Assembly (NCBI GenBank): GCA_026394695.1
Contig: JAPKXT010000018.1
Coordinates: 1 to 9,408, forward strand
Source of the DNA: Methanoregula sp.
GTDB taxonomy: Archaea; Halobacteriota; Methanomicrobia; Methanomicrobiales; Methanospirillaceae
Direction of reading: 5' to 3'
DNA length: 9,408 nt
Numbering within the stretch: position 1 is the stretch's first letter; the number at the start of each line of letters is the position of its first letter. Below, in pieces: positions 1 through 5,991 of this stretch. A program made the position numbers and the translations under genes. The notes beneath the pieces were generated by a model that was not told the origin of the DNA, did no database searches, and worked only from the letters and a program-made list of their open reading frames with translations.

Positions 1-536
1 ACCGTTATCGTATGATCGGCATGCAGGCACACTGGCCCGACAGAATACCGGGGGCACAGGGTAACCAGCGATTCCTCGTCGTCCGTGAAATTCAGGTGAT
101 CCGAGAGAATAAATGCATCCGGGATCTTCTCTGCAGTTCTCACATCACTTCCTGTTTCGTCCAGCACCGCAAATGTGTGTTCTGTCATAAGCCGCACAAG
201 CCCGCCCTTGCGCACCGATACTCCCGGTGCTGCTTCACGAAACTCACTTCCTGTTGGTATTTCCAGCGCTTTTTTAATAAGCGCTCCGGCACTCCGTTCA
301 TCAGGTGATAATGAACGGACCGCATTTCCGGAAAACCTGACTGTTTTTGGTGCTGCCGGTTCACCGCAGAGTACCAGGTAACACTCCACGTCACGGCGCA
401 GATCATGCGACAGGAAGAGCGAGGTGTTCACGCAACGGCAGAGAACATCCATTCGTCCGCCGCTACCCGGTAGATCATTGAGAGAAAAAACCCCATCCGT
501 CCGGGCAAGGTGCCCGACAATGGCAAATGTGGTCAT
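1..536 (-). CDS. trmY: tRNA (pseudouridine(54)-N1)-methyltransferase TrmY, C-terminus cut by window edge
   Basis: The reading frame opens with ATG at 536-534 and stays open for 178 codons to the left edge, so the last residues are outside the window (family length is about 190-200). It starts MTTFAIVGHLARTDG. Family signatures are visible: SLNDLPGSGGRMDVLCRCVN near residues 18-37, FLSHDLRRDVECYLVL just after, PDERSAGALIKKAL around 80-90, and FILSDHLNFTDDEE followed by GPVCLHADH near the end. TrmY is a SPOUT-fold, SAM-dependent enzyme (formerly DUF358) that makes N1-methylpseudouridine at position 54 in the T-loop of archaeal tRNAs. The conserved glycine- and leucine-rich C-terminal part suits the SPOUT knot. 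The start lies one base after the srp54 stop, so the gene is very probably co-transcribed and translationally coupled with srp54. Identification is by remembered family motifs and is strong. Confidence 0.9.
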   Translation of the reverse strand, partial: MTTFAIVGHLARTDGVFSLNDLPGSGGRMDVLCRCVNTSLFLSHDLRRDVECYLVLCGEPAAPKTVRFSGNAVRSLSPDERSAGALIKKALEIPTGSEFREAAPGVSVRKGGLVRLMTEHTFAVLDETGSDVRTAEKIPDAFILSDHLNFTDDEESLVTLCPRYSVGPVCLHADHTIT

Positions 537-537
537 C

Positions 538-1863
538 TCACTGCATTCCCGAGAAGCGTTTCATCAGGCGCTGCATGTTGAATTTTCCGCCGCCGGCACC
601 CCGCAACCCTTTCAGGGTGCGCTGCATCATTTTGTAATACTTGATGAGTTCCCGCACCTCGTCTGGCGTAGAACCGGCACCACGGGCAATCCGCTGCATG
701 CGGGAACTGTTAATCAGTGCCGGGTCGTCGAGTTCTCCTGATGTCATCGAGTCCATAATGATCCGGTACCGCACCATCTTGGTGCTCGTCACGTCATAAA
801 CCCCGTCGGGAAGTTCCATGTTGCCCATCGGGAGCATTCCCATGATCTGCTTGAGGGGCCCCATCTTGTTGAGCGCCTCGAGTTGTTTGTACATGTCACG
901 GAGGGTAAACTTCCCTTTCATCATCGCATTGACATCAACCTCATCAGCTTTGATGGCTTCGTTCGCCCGCTCAAGGAGTGCCTTTAGATCACCCATCCCG
1001 AGAAGACGGGAGATGAAACCATCGGGTTCGAAACGCTCGAGATCCTCGATAGTCTCCCCGCTGCCGATAAAAACAATACCACTTTTTGTTTCGGCAACAG
1101 CTGACAGGGCACCGCCACCTTTTGCGGTACCGTCCATCTTGGTGATGATCACACCATCAATATCGATTGCTTCATGGAACCGCCGGGCCTGTTCGCTTGC
1201 CTGCTGTCCAAGCGCAGCGTCGATAACGAGCCAGCGGTGAGTCGCTTTGGTAATGACATTAATCTCGATAATCTCCCTGATGAGGTCAGCTTCGAGTGCG
1301 TGCCTTCCCTGAGTATCAACAATGACCAGTTCGAGATCTTTTAAGGTTTCGAGCCCTTCACGGGTCAGCTTAAGGGCATTTTTTTCCAGCGGGTTGCCAA
1401 AGCAGGGTACATTGATCTTTGCACAGAGCGTTGAGATCTGGTCATACGCACCCGGGCGGAATGTATCGGCACAGATTACCCCGACTTTCATCCCCTTCTT
1501 CTGGAAGTAGCGGGCGAGTTTTGCAGTCGTTGTGGTTTTACCACTGCCCTGTAACCCCGCCATGAGGATTGTCTGGGGTTCAAGTTTTACATCCGTAGAT
1601 ACCCAGACAAGCCGGACGAGCTCCTGGTAAACGATCCGCAGTACATGCTCCCGGACATTGGTTCCCTTGGGCAGTTGCTCATCAAGAGACCGGGTGCGAA
1701 TCGATTTGCTGAGCTCCATGACGAGCTTAACGTTTACGTCTGAGGATATCAGCGCCCTTTGGAGATCTTTCACCAGCTCGTCAACTGCTGCACGATCGAT
1801 CACCGTCTTTCCGGCAAGTTTTTTTAATGCGTCCTTGAGCGAGGTTGAAAGGGTGTCAAGCAT
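538..1863 (-). CDS. srp54: Signal recognition particle 54 kDa protein (SRP54)
   Basis: GTPase subunit of the signal recognition particle. It binds 7S RNA and signal sequences of nascent membrane and secretory proteins in the cytoplasm and docks with FtsY at the membrane. The 441 residues match the family length. The N domain covers about 1-95. The G domain has the P-loop GLQGSGKT at 103-110, DTFRPGAYDQ at 133-142, the G3 motif DTQGRH at 183-188, TKMDG at 241-245 and GSGE at 267-270. The methionine-rich M domain runs from about 300 to the end; NSSRMQRIARGAGS at about 385-398 is the RNA-binding helix region. The G3 motif reads DTQGR where most SRP GTPases, including FtsY next door, have DTAGR. 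The ATG at 1863-1861 overlaps the ftsY TGA by one base (TGATG), and GTGAT lies 5 nt upstream as a Shine-Dalgarno site. Confidence 0.97.
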   Translation of the reverse strand: MLDTLSTSLKDALKKLAGKTVIDRAAVDELVKDLQRALISSDVNVKLVMELSKSIRTRSLDEQLPKGTNVREHVLRIVYQELVRLVWVSTDVKLEPQTILMAGLQGSGKTTTTAKLARYFQKKGMKVGVICADTFRPGAYDQISTLCAKINVPCFGNPLEKNALKLTREGLETLKDLELVIVDTQGRHALEADLIREIIEINVITKATHRWLVIDAALGQQASEQARRFHEAIDIDGVIITKMDGTAKGGGALSAVAETKSGIVFIGSGETIEDLERFEPDGFISRLLGMGDLKALLERANEAIKADEVDVNAMMKGKFTLRDMYKQLEALNKMGPLKQIMGMLPMGNMELPDGVYDVTSTKMVRYRIIMDSMTSGELDDPALINSSRMQRIARGAGSTPDEVRELIKYYKMMQRTLKGLRGAGGGKFNMQRLMKRFSGMQ

Positions 1864-2912
1864 CAGGCATCACTTCCGAGGAGTTCTTCAACAACCTGTA
1901 CGGGATCAAATGGTATGATATCTTCATACCCCTGCCCGGTGCCAAGGAACATGAGAGGTTTTCCGATGGTATGTGCGATTGAAATCGCCGCTCCACCACG
2001 GGAATCCATATCTGCCTTGGTGAGAACGACTGCATCTGCACCTACCGTCCGGTCAAACTCGGCAGCCCGCACTACTGCATCGTTACCGGCCACCGCCTCA
2101 TCGACATAGACCACAAGGTCGGGTTTCATCACGCGCCGGATCTTTTCGAGCTGGCTCATCAGGTTGGATTTTGTGTGGAACCTTCCCGCAGTGTCGGCAA
2201 GCACTACATCGATCTTGTGCGAGACGGCATACTGGACCGCATCAAAGAGCACCGCGGAAGGATCAGCTCCTTCCTGGTGCTGGATAATTTTTATGCCGAT
2301 GCGCCCGGCATGCACGCCAATCTGTTCAATGGCACCGGCCCGGTAGGTGTCCCCGGCGCCGATTACAACGGTATATCCCTGTTTTTTTAAGTATGAACCA
2401 ATTTTTGCAACAGTCGTGGTCTTGCCTGTCCCGTTGACACCCGTGAACAGGATCTTTACCGGGCGGTTGTGGGTTTTAATATAATTAATAAGGTCAAAGC
2501 CATTACCGAGGACCTCGAGTAGTGCACTCTTTAATGCTCCCACAACAAGTGCGTCAACAGATGCACCGATCTTCCGGTGCTTTCCCACAAGATTTGTCCG
2601 GACATGGGCGATGATCGCATCAGTGACCGTTAATGCTACATCACTCTCAAGCAGCGTCATTTCGAGTTCGGAGAGTGCCTCTGACAGGTCTTTTTCAGAA
2701 ACGACCAGTTCGCGGTCGATGATGAGAATTTTAACCTTGTCAGCAAAGGTCGGGGCTGCAGAAGAAATTGATTTTTGTGAGGCTGAAGATGCAGATGGTC
2801 CACCTTTGTGGGTTTCCGGTGCAGGAGGCGCCTGAGTGACTATAGCTTCCTGAATGCTGCTTCCCAGCCGGTTCCTGGCCGCCTGCAGCTTTTCTCTGAG
2901 TCCTCCAAACAT
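1863..2912 (-). CDS. ftsY: Signal recognition particle receptor FtsY
   Basis: SRP receptor GTPase, partner of SRP54; it brings ribosome-nascent chain complexes to the translocon at the cytoplasmic membrane. With the chosen start (MFGGLREKLQ, ATG 2912-2910) it has 349 residues. Residues 1-55 form a short basic, Ala/Ser/Pro-rich A region typical of archaeal FtsY. The N domain covers about 56-145. The G domain carries the P-loop GVNGTGKTT at 158-166, DTYRAGAIEQ at 188-197, DTAGR at 240-244, TKAD at 298-301 and GTGQGYEDI at 324-332. The frame can be extended upstream to 2978, but that would overlap pfdA and add a Gln/Asn/Arg-rich tail unlike the family, so I chose the internal ATG, 16 nt after the pfdA stop. 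It is the second gene of the pfdA-ftsY-srp54-trmY operon. Confidence 0.96.
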   Translation of the reverse strand: MFGGLREKLQAARNRLGSSIQEAIVTQAPPAPETHKGGPSASSASQKSISSAAPTFADKVKILIIDRELVVSEKDLSEALSELEMTLLESDVALTVTDAIIAHVRTNLVGKHRKIGASVDALVVGALKSALLEVLGNGFDLINYIKTHNRPVKILFTGVNGTGKTTTVAKIGSYLKKQGYTVVIGAGDTYRAGAIEQIGVHAGRIGIKIIQHQEGADPSAVLFDAVQYAVSHKIDVVLADTAGRFHTKSNLMSQLEKIRRVMKPDLVVYVDEAVAGNDAVVRAAEFDRTVGADAVVLTKADMDSRGGAAISIAHTIGKPLMFLGTGQGYEDIIPFDPVQVVEELLGSDA

Positions 2913-2928
2913 GCGAAAAAATGCCCCG

Positions 2929-3381
2929 TTAATCCTGGTCCTGTTCGGCTGCTGCTGATTGCTGGTACCCGCTCTCAAGTCTTTTGTTTATCTCATTCAT
3001 CTGGGACTGCAGACGATTGAGCGTTTCGGCAACCTTCTTTTGCGAGGCTTCCATCTCGATGAGTCGCTCTTTTAAATATTCTACGGCATCTTTATTCGAA
3101 CGCTCGACAACGACTTCGGCACCGATACTTAAGAGAATTTTATCAGGTTCGAGCACCTTTGCCCTGACGCTGGCTCCCCCGCCAATCTGGAGGAGAACAA
3201 TCCCGTCCTCGGTAACAAGCATTGCTTCAAGTGCTTCAATAGCAGCGAGTGCCTCCATCCTTGCGTTCTCCAGCATCTCCATCTGGCCGACAAAAATTTC
3301 GGCCTGCTGCCCGTATTCTTTTAAGTAATGCTGGAGTGTCATCAGTTCGCGCTGGTCCATCTGTTGCATCGTATCTGCCAA
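2929..3381 (-). CDS. pfdA: Prefoldin subunit alpha
   Basis: Alpha subunit of the hexameric (alpha2 beta4) archaeal chaperone that captures unfolded proteins and passes them to the thermosome. The 150 residues fit the family. It has an N-terminal coiled-coil helix (about 8-55, LQHYLKEYGQQAEIFVGQME), a central beta-hairpin segment (DGIVLLQIGGGASVRAKVLEPDKILLSIGAEVVVE, in two parts around 60-95) and a C-terminal coiled-coil helix (about 97-142, EYLKERLIEMEASQKKVAET). It ends in an Ala/Gln/Asp tail. The first codon of this frame is TTG (3381-3379), with GGAGAGG six bases upstream, which supports a TTG start. ATG codons follow at 3369 and 3360 and would lose only 4 or 7 residues. It is the first gene of the operon with ftsY. 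Confidence 0.92.
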   Translation of the reverse strand: MADTMQQMDQRELMTLQHYLKEYGQQAEIFVGQMEMLENARMEALAAIEALEAMLVTEDGIVLLQIGGGASVRAKVLEPDKILLSIGAEVVVERSNKDAVEYLKERLIEMEASQKKVAETLNRLQSQMNEINKRLESGYQQSAAAEQDQD

Positions 3382-3446
3382 AATCCGCCTCTCCCTGTAT
3401 TGATTTTTAGTTAATTCTGACTCCTGATATGTATGTCCTTCATGAG

Positions 3447-3455
3447 CATAAATAC
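3447..3455 (-). promoter_or_regulatory. Possible TATA box for the pfdA operon
   Basis: On the minus strand GTATTTATG lies about 66 nt upstream of the pfdA start. With the usual archaeal spacing, transcription would begin near 3424 and leave a leader of about 40 nt containing the GGAGAGG site. A promoter is needed here because the usual upstream neighbour, eL20, is 5.5 kb away behind a T-rich terminator. The match to the archaeal consensus is modest, so this is a candidate only. Confidence 0.3.
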
Positions 3456-3456
3456 A

Positions 3457-3753
3457 TCATTGCAGGATTGTAGCGGGATGAAAGGAGTGACAAGGTTCGT
3501 GAATGAGCGGATCGGGAATGGGTAAGCGACAGGATTGTGTAAGAGTGTGCCCGAAATGGTTTGACCCCCCCTCAGCACAATAATTTGCGGCACCCTCCAT
3601 CCGCCAACCATGATTTTGTACCAGATCTCCCCGTAAAACCGGCATTCGATCACGACCGTGCCGCGCCCGCTCATTGTCAGACAAACAAACCATTTTGCGT
3701 GCTCCGTTTCCGTAAAAATTCCCAGAATATCCGCTATTTCTCAAATCAACCAA
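3457..3753. other. Intergenic stretch with no recognised gene
   Basis: Overlapping open frames of 78-98 codons occur here on both strands, but none resembles a family I know and their starts have no clear ribosome binding sites. One minus-strand frame (3674 to 3411) has an aromatic-rich stretch, CRFYGEIWYKIMVGGWRVPQ, that could be a protein relic. I treat the region as non-coding or decayed DNA between the pfdA promoter and the plus-strand accessory genes. Confidence 0.4.
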
Positions 3754-3758
3754 TCTGC

Positions 3759-3768
3759 TTAATATATT
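3759..3768 (+). promoter_or_regulatory. Archaeal TATA box for the plus-strand accessory gene set
   Basis: TTAATATATT is a good archaeal box A. It ends 25 nt before the ATG at 3794, which places the expected transcription start at or very near the start codon. The mRNA would be leaderless, a common arrangement for first genes in archaea. Confidence 0.5.
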
Positions 3769-3793
3769 CGGGTATCATTGATGGATTAATACA

Positions 3794-4036
3794 ATGATCC
3801 GGGAATTCATCGCACGACTGAGAACAAGGGCAAAGGAGATTGCAGAAGCCCTGATTGAAAAAATCGGTTCTGCAATCCGCAAGTATGCACAATCATGCCC
3901 ACCCGGTGCCGGAATCCACCGGCTCATTGTACCAACGGAATCAGGTAATGCATTGAATGCAGGGAAGCGGTACAGGGTAACGAGCGGTCACGCCCCTGTT
4001 TTCTCGCTCCACACTTTTTTTGGTAATCGTCAGTAA
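3794..4036 (+). CDS. Hypothetical small protein with an amphipathic N-terminal helix
   Basis: An 80-residue protein I do not recognise. The first 32 residues (MIREFIARLRTRAKEIAEAL onward) alternate basic/acidic and aliphatic residues and should form an amphipathic helix. The remainder, with CPPGAGIHRLIVP and GNALNAGKRYRVTSGHAP, looks like a short beta-rich or unfolded tail. A TATA box at 3759-3768 sits at the right distance for a leaderless transcript, which is the main reason to call it real. No Shine-Dalgarno is needed in that case. The last third could be out of its original frame, since a 211-bp stretch without a convincing gene follows. It may be the first gene of the accessory set that continues at 4248. 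Confidence 0.45.
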   Translation: MIREFIARLRTRAKEIAEALIEKIGSAIRKYAQSCPPGAGIHRLIVPTESGNALNAGKRYRVTSGHAPVFSLHTFFGNRQ

Positions 4037-4247
4037 GCGCTGGTTTTTGGGTATTTCAAAGATAGCCTTTGTGGTTATGAGTCTGACAGGTCACCTGCCA
4101 CATCCCCGGGAATTATCTGGCCGGACATGCAGCCCGGGCTCTCCGATTGTGAATACCTCAGAACCGGCCATTCGCTCGCAGTATGACAGAGCATCCGCTC
4201 TCGTCACAGGTATCGTTGCTGAACAAAAAATTTCAAAGGAAAAAGAG

Positions 4248-4502
4248 ATGCTAAAGAACATAATAAAATCAAAAAAGTCCGGGAAATCTGCGGATATCCC
4301 GACAGAGGTACCGGAACCGGATCATGTTGCGCCCGGTAAGGGCATACTTGTACTGGAGAACACGACCTATTCAGGAATGCGGGGGAACATGATCCTCTTT
4401 CTTGCCGACCGCCAGGACCGGCTTTGTGAGCGGCTGAACAAAAAGATCGAACGCCTCGATCAGCGGCTCACCAAACTCGAAGAGCGGGAACGGTCACCAT
4501 GA
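4248..4502 (+). CDS. Hypothetical 84-residue protein with C-terminal coiled coil
   Basis: Unrecognised protein. The start at 4248 (MLKNIIKSKKSGKSADIP) is preceded by AAAGGA seven bases upstream. The same frame is open back to about 4020, but that part has a TTG start, reads as low-complexity Pro/Ser/Arg sequence and is probably not translated. Three parts are visible: a basic N-terminus rich in Lys and Ser (1-17), a middle segment PDHVAPGKGILVLENTTYSG, and a charged heptad-like C-terminal helix (about 52-82, DRLCERLNKKIERLDQRLTK) likely to oligomerise. The stop overlaps the start of the next gene in ATGA (4499-4502), so the two are translationally coupled. Confidence 0.6.
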   Translation: MLKNIIKSKKSGKSADIPTEVPEPDHVAPGKGILVLENTTYSGMRGNMILFLADRQDRLCERLNKKIERLDQRLTKLEERERSP

Positions 4503-4759
4503 CAGCACGCCGGTCAGCAACAGAGACCGAGATCCCGCTCTACCTCATCCCGACAGTGATCGCCCGCCAGATTAAACTGCATGGTGGAGTAGTACATCGT
4601 ATCAGCGTGAAGAGAACCTGCAGGCATCACTACAACATCACGGTCCACACAAAAGCACTGAACAGAGAATTTAAGATCCGGAATGAAAGGGCCCGGCTAT
4701 CCGCAGACAATCCGGTTGAGGATCTGAACAGCAACGAAGACTCCGGAGGTGCGACATGA
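4499..4759 (+). CDS. Hypothetical 86-residue protein, middle gene of coupled trio
   Basis: Unrecognised basic protein. Visible features are a short N-terminal segment EIPLYLIPTVIARQI, followed by alternating patterns suggestive of beta strands (GGVVHRISVKRTCRHHYNIT) with several His and Arg residues, and an acidic Asp/Asn/Glu tail after residue 65. A small nucleic-acid-binding or partner-binding role would fit the charge pattern, but that is a guess. The gene begins in an ATGA overlap with the gene before it and ends in another ATGA overlap with the gene after it (4756-4759). This arrangement is the best evidence that all three are real and act together. Confidence 0.6.
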   Translation: MTARRSATETEIPLYLIPTVIARQIKLHGGVVHRISVKRTCRHHYNITVHTKALNREFKIRNERARLSADNPVEDLNSNEDSGGAT

Positions 4760-5259
4760 CCCGGGGACGGCCACCCCGGCAGGCAATCCGGGAAGCACGG
4801 GCAATTGCAGAAAAACTGGGGGTGGTGATCGAGGGGTCCGGCATGAAAGGATCTTCTGCGGGCTTGACGGTATTCTGCCAACACGTAACGATATTTGTCC
4901 ATGTCAGGAGATCCCGTGAGCATATCAACGGCATCCTTGACATTGCAGACAAATACAGAGTTGACATCATAAGGCTCCGGGCAATCCCGCTTACCGGTGT
5001 CGTTCTGCGTGAGCTCTGGATTCGATCCCCGAATGGGAACTGGCAGTATTTCCGGATCCTTGATGACGGGATCATGGAGATCCGCAACAGTGGAACATTC
5101 GACCGAACACCAGCGGACTTTGACTGTGGTTCGTCCAATATGTCGCCGGATCCCGAACCAGTCTTTACCCAGGATCGCAGTCTGGTTCCCGCCTCACCCT
5201 ACGGGGAAGGTTTTACCTGTCCGTTTTTTGAGTACATGAGAGGGAGACTCTCCCCATAA
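4756..5259 (+). CDS. Hypothetical 167-residue protein, possible nuclease-like fold
   Basis: The largest of the coupled trio; no family is recognised with certainty. The N-terminus RGRPPRQAIREARAIAEKLG is a basic segment leading into a helix. Then come a strand (VVIEGS), two strands around LTVFCQHVTIFVHVRRSR (about 37-53), a helix (INGILDIADKYR), a strand (VDIIRLRAIP), and the aromatic block RELWIRSPNGNWQYFRILDD (about 85-105). The helix-strand-strand-helix order resembles the core of PD-(D/E)XK-type nucleases, but the place where an ExK would be expected reads VHVRRS, so an active site is not apparent. Residues after 110 look disordered. The gene ends just before the first 199-bp repeat, with a hairpin right after the stop. 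Any nuclease link is inference. Confidence 0.65.
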   Translation: MTRGRPPRQAIREARAIAEKLGVVIEGSGMKGSSAGLTVFCQHVTIFVHVRRSREHINGILDIADKYRVDIIRLRAIPLTGVVLRELWIRSPNGNWQYFRILDDGIMEIRNSGTFDRTPADFDCGSSNMSPDPEPVFTQDRSLVPASPYGEGFTCPFFEYMRGRLSP

Positions 5260-5279
5260 CCAAAATCTCCCCATTTTGG
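5260..5279 (+). terminator. Hairpin immediately after the coupled trio
   Basis: A perfect 7-bp inverted repeat, CCAAAAT (5260-5266) and ATTTTGG (5273-5279), encloses a 6-nt C-rich loop and begins at the base after the stop codon. It is placed as a transcript-end or mRNA-stabilising structure. The first long T-run follows only at 5348-5354, so the exact stop point is uncertain. Confidence 0.4.
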
Positions 5280-5463
5280 GCTTCTTTTGCCAAAAGGAGA
5301 GGATCTGGATCTCAGCAGGTCGCGATAAATCGCGAATTACAGATCACTTTTTTTGAAATCTCGGATTTTCAGGGTTTTCAGACGAAAAGGGCTTTATTTT
5401 AAGCCCGAAAAATAACCCTAATAGACCCTTTTGGATGGCAAAACTCTTTTTTTATGGGCTGGA
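5265..5463 (+). repeat. 199-bp direct repeat, copy A
   Basis: Aligns end to end with 5551-5750 in the same orientation at an offset of 286-287 bases. I count about 22 differences and a single 1-base indel, about 89% identity. The block from GGATCTGGATCTCAGC through the palindrome to AATTACAGATC is unchanged between copies. It has no coding potential. It contains nested hairpins and two T7 tracts (listed separately) and is followed by a G-run array. Confidence 0.9.
5302..5354 (+). other. Nested hairpin plus T7 in repeat copy A (possible ncRNA end or terminator)
   Basis: The outer stem is GATCTG (5302-5307) with CAGATC (5340-5345). The inner stem is TCGCGAT (5320-5326) with ATCGCGA (5329-5335) around a 2-base AA centre. 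T7 follows at 5348-5354. A second nested pair lies downstream in the same copy: AGGGTT (5371-5376) with AACCCT (5414-5419), enclosing GGGCTT (5389-5394) with AAGCCC (5401-5406), followed by T7 at 5447-5453. These could be transcript ends, a structured RNA, or DNA cruciform-forming sites. Confidence 0.5.
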
Positions 5464-5467
5464 CTAT

Positions 5468-5498
5468 GGGAATGTGGGAAGGGGGGCTGTTTTGGGGG
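5468..5498 (+). other. G-quadruplex-type G-run array after copy A
   Basis: Four G-runs on the plus strand (GGG 5468-5470, GGG 5476-5478, GGGGGG 5481-5486, GGGGG 5494-5498) are separated by loops of 5, 2 and 7 bases. This meets the usual G3+N1-7 definition of a quadruplex motif. It starts four bases after the repeat ends. Confidence 0.55.
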
Positions 5499-5550
5499 AT
5501 CGGAATTCTTGCGATCCCTGACTCCGGGAGATACGTTCAGGCAGTGATTA

Positions 5551-5750
5551 ATCTCCTCAATTCGGGCTTATTTTGGCAAAAGAGGAGGATCTGGATCTCA
5601 GCAGGTCGCGATAAATCGCGAATTACAGATCCCTTTTTTTGAGAACTCGGATTATCAGGGTTTTCAGACGAAAATGGCTTGATTGCGAGCCTGAAAAATG
5701 TCCCTAATAGACCCTTTTAGATGGCAAAACTCATTTTTTTATAGGCTGGA
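5551..5750 (+). repeat. 200-bp direct repeat, copy B
   Basis: Second copy of the 5265-5463 sequence. It carries one extra T near its end and about 22 substitutions. Differences cluster in the second hairpin region (5675-5698), while the palindrome block is identical to copy A. The spacer between copies (5464-5550) is not repeated. Confidence 0.9.
5588..5640 (+). other. Nested hairpin plus T7 in repeat copy B
   Basis: Same architecture as copy A. The outer stem GATCTG (5588-5593) with CAGATC (5626-5631) extends here to 7 bp by a G-C pair (GGATCTG/CAGATCC). The inner palindrome TCGCGATAAATCGCGA is at 5606-5621, and T7 at 5634-5640. The second hairpin is weaker than in copy A: GGCT pairs with AGCC, and the outer AGGG with CCCT. 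T7 again follows it at 5734-5740. Confidence 0.5.
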
Positions 5751-5752
5751 GT

Positions 5753-5783
5753 GGGGGATAGGGAGGGAAATGGGGGGGTTGGG
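5753..5783 (+). other. G-quadruplex-type G-run array after copy B
   Basis: Five G-runs on the plus strand (GGGGG 5753-5757, GGG 5761-5763, GGG 5765-5767, GGGGGGG 5772-5778, GGG 5781-5783) have loops of 3, 1, 4 and 2 bases. The array begins three bases after the second repeat copy. Its sequence is unlike the array after copy A, but the property is the same. Confidence 0.6.
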
Positions 5784-5991
5784 AGTTGATGAGTAATAAT
5801 CGGGACCGACCTTTCACCGGCGCTGTTCTATGTTGGGGAGAAACCGGAGCGGTTCGGTAAGGCGTTTGCCGGGGAAGGCGTTTGCGGTGAAAAACAAAGG
5901 AAATGATTATCCACTTCTGAACAAAACACAATCACCAGCAGAACACTTCGATGCTCACCATTGCGTGTTCAGATTAACGGCCAGGAATTCC
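5784..5991. other. Gap between repeat copy B and the MNT/HEPN pair, with a short tandem repeat
   Basis: No convincing gene. The mntA frame is open upstream to 5830, but that extension reads as Arg/Gly-rich sequence without family resemblance and is probably leader. An 11-base unit AAGGCGTTTGC occurs at 5859-5869 and again at 5875-5885, a 16-base period. No clear TATA box was found for mntA. Confidence 0.4.

Noticed and set aside
818..1240. 140-codon plus-strand frame inside srp54
   Set aside because: It is antisense to a clear SRP54 coding sequence and shows the Ser/Arg-rich composition typical of an antisense shadow frame.
2913..2978. N-terminal extension of ftsY starting at 2978
   Set aside because: It would overlap pfdA by 50 bases, and its Gln/Asn/Arg-rich sequence is unlike FtsY; the ATG at 2912 gives the family-like start MFGGLREKLQ.
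3411..3753. Minus-strand genes upstream of pfdA
   Set aside because: Two overlapping frames compete, neither has a ribosome binding site or recognisable domain, and the first runs across the candidate pfdA promoter.
4020..4247. Long N-terminal extension of the 84-residue gene (TTG start)
   Set aside because: It begins with TTG inside the previous gene, reads as Pro/Ser/Arg-rich sequence without family features, and the ATG at 4248 has a good Shine-Dalgarno.
5265..5750. CRISPR array or insertion sequence with transposase
   Set aside because: Only two copies of a long repeat, with no regular short repeats and spacers, and no transposase gene in or near the repeats.
5830..5991. N-terminal extension of mntA
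   Set aside because: Sequence before 5992 has no MNT features and includes a short tandem repeat; the ATG at 5992 has AGGA at the right distance.
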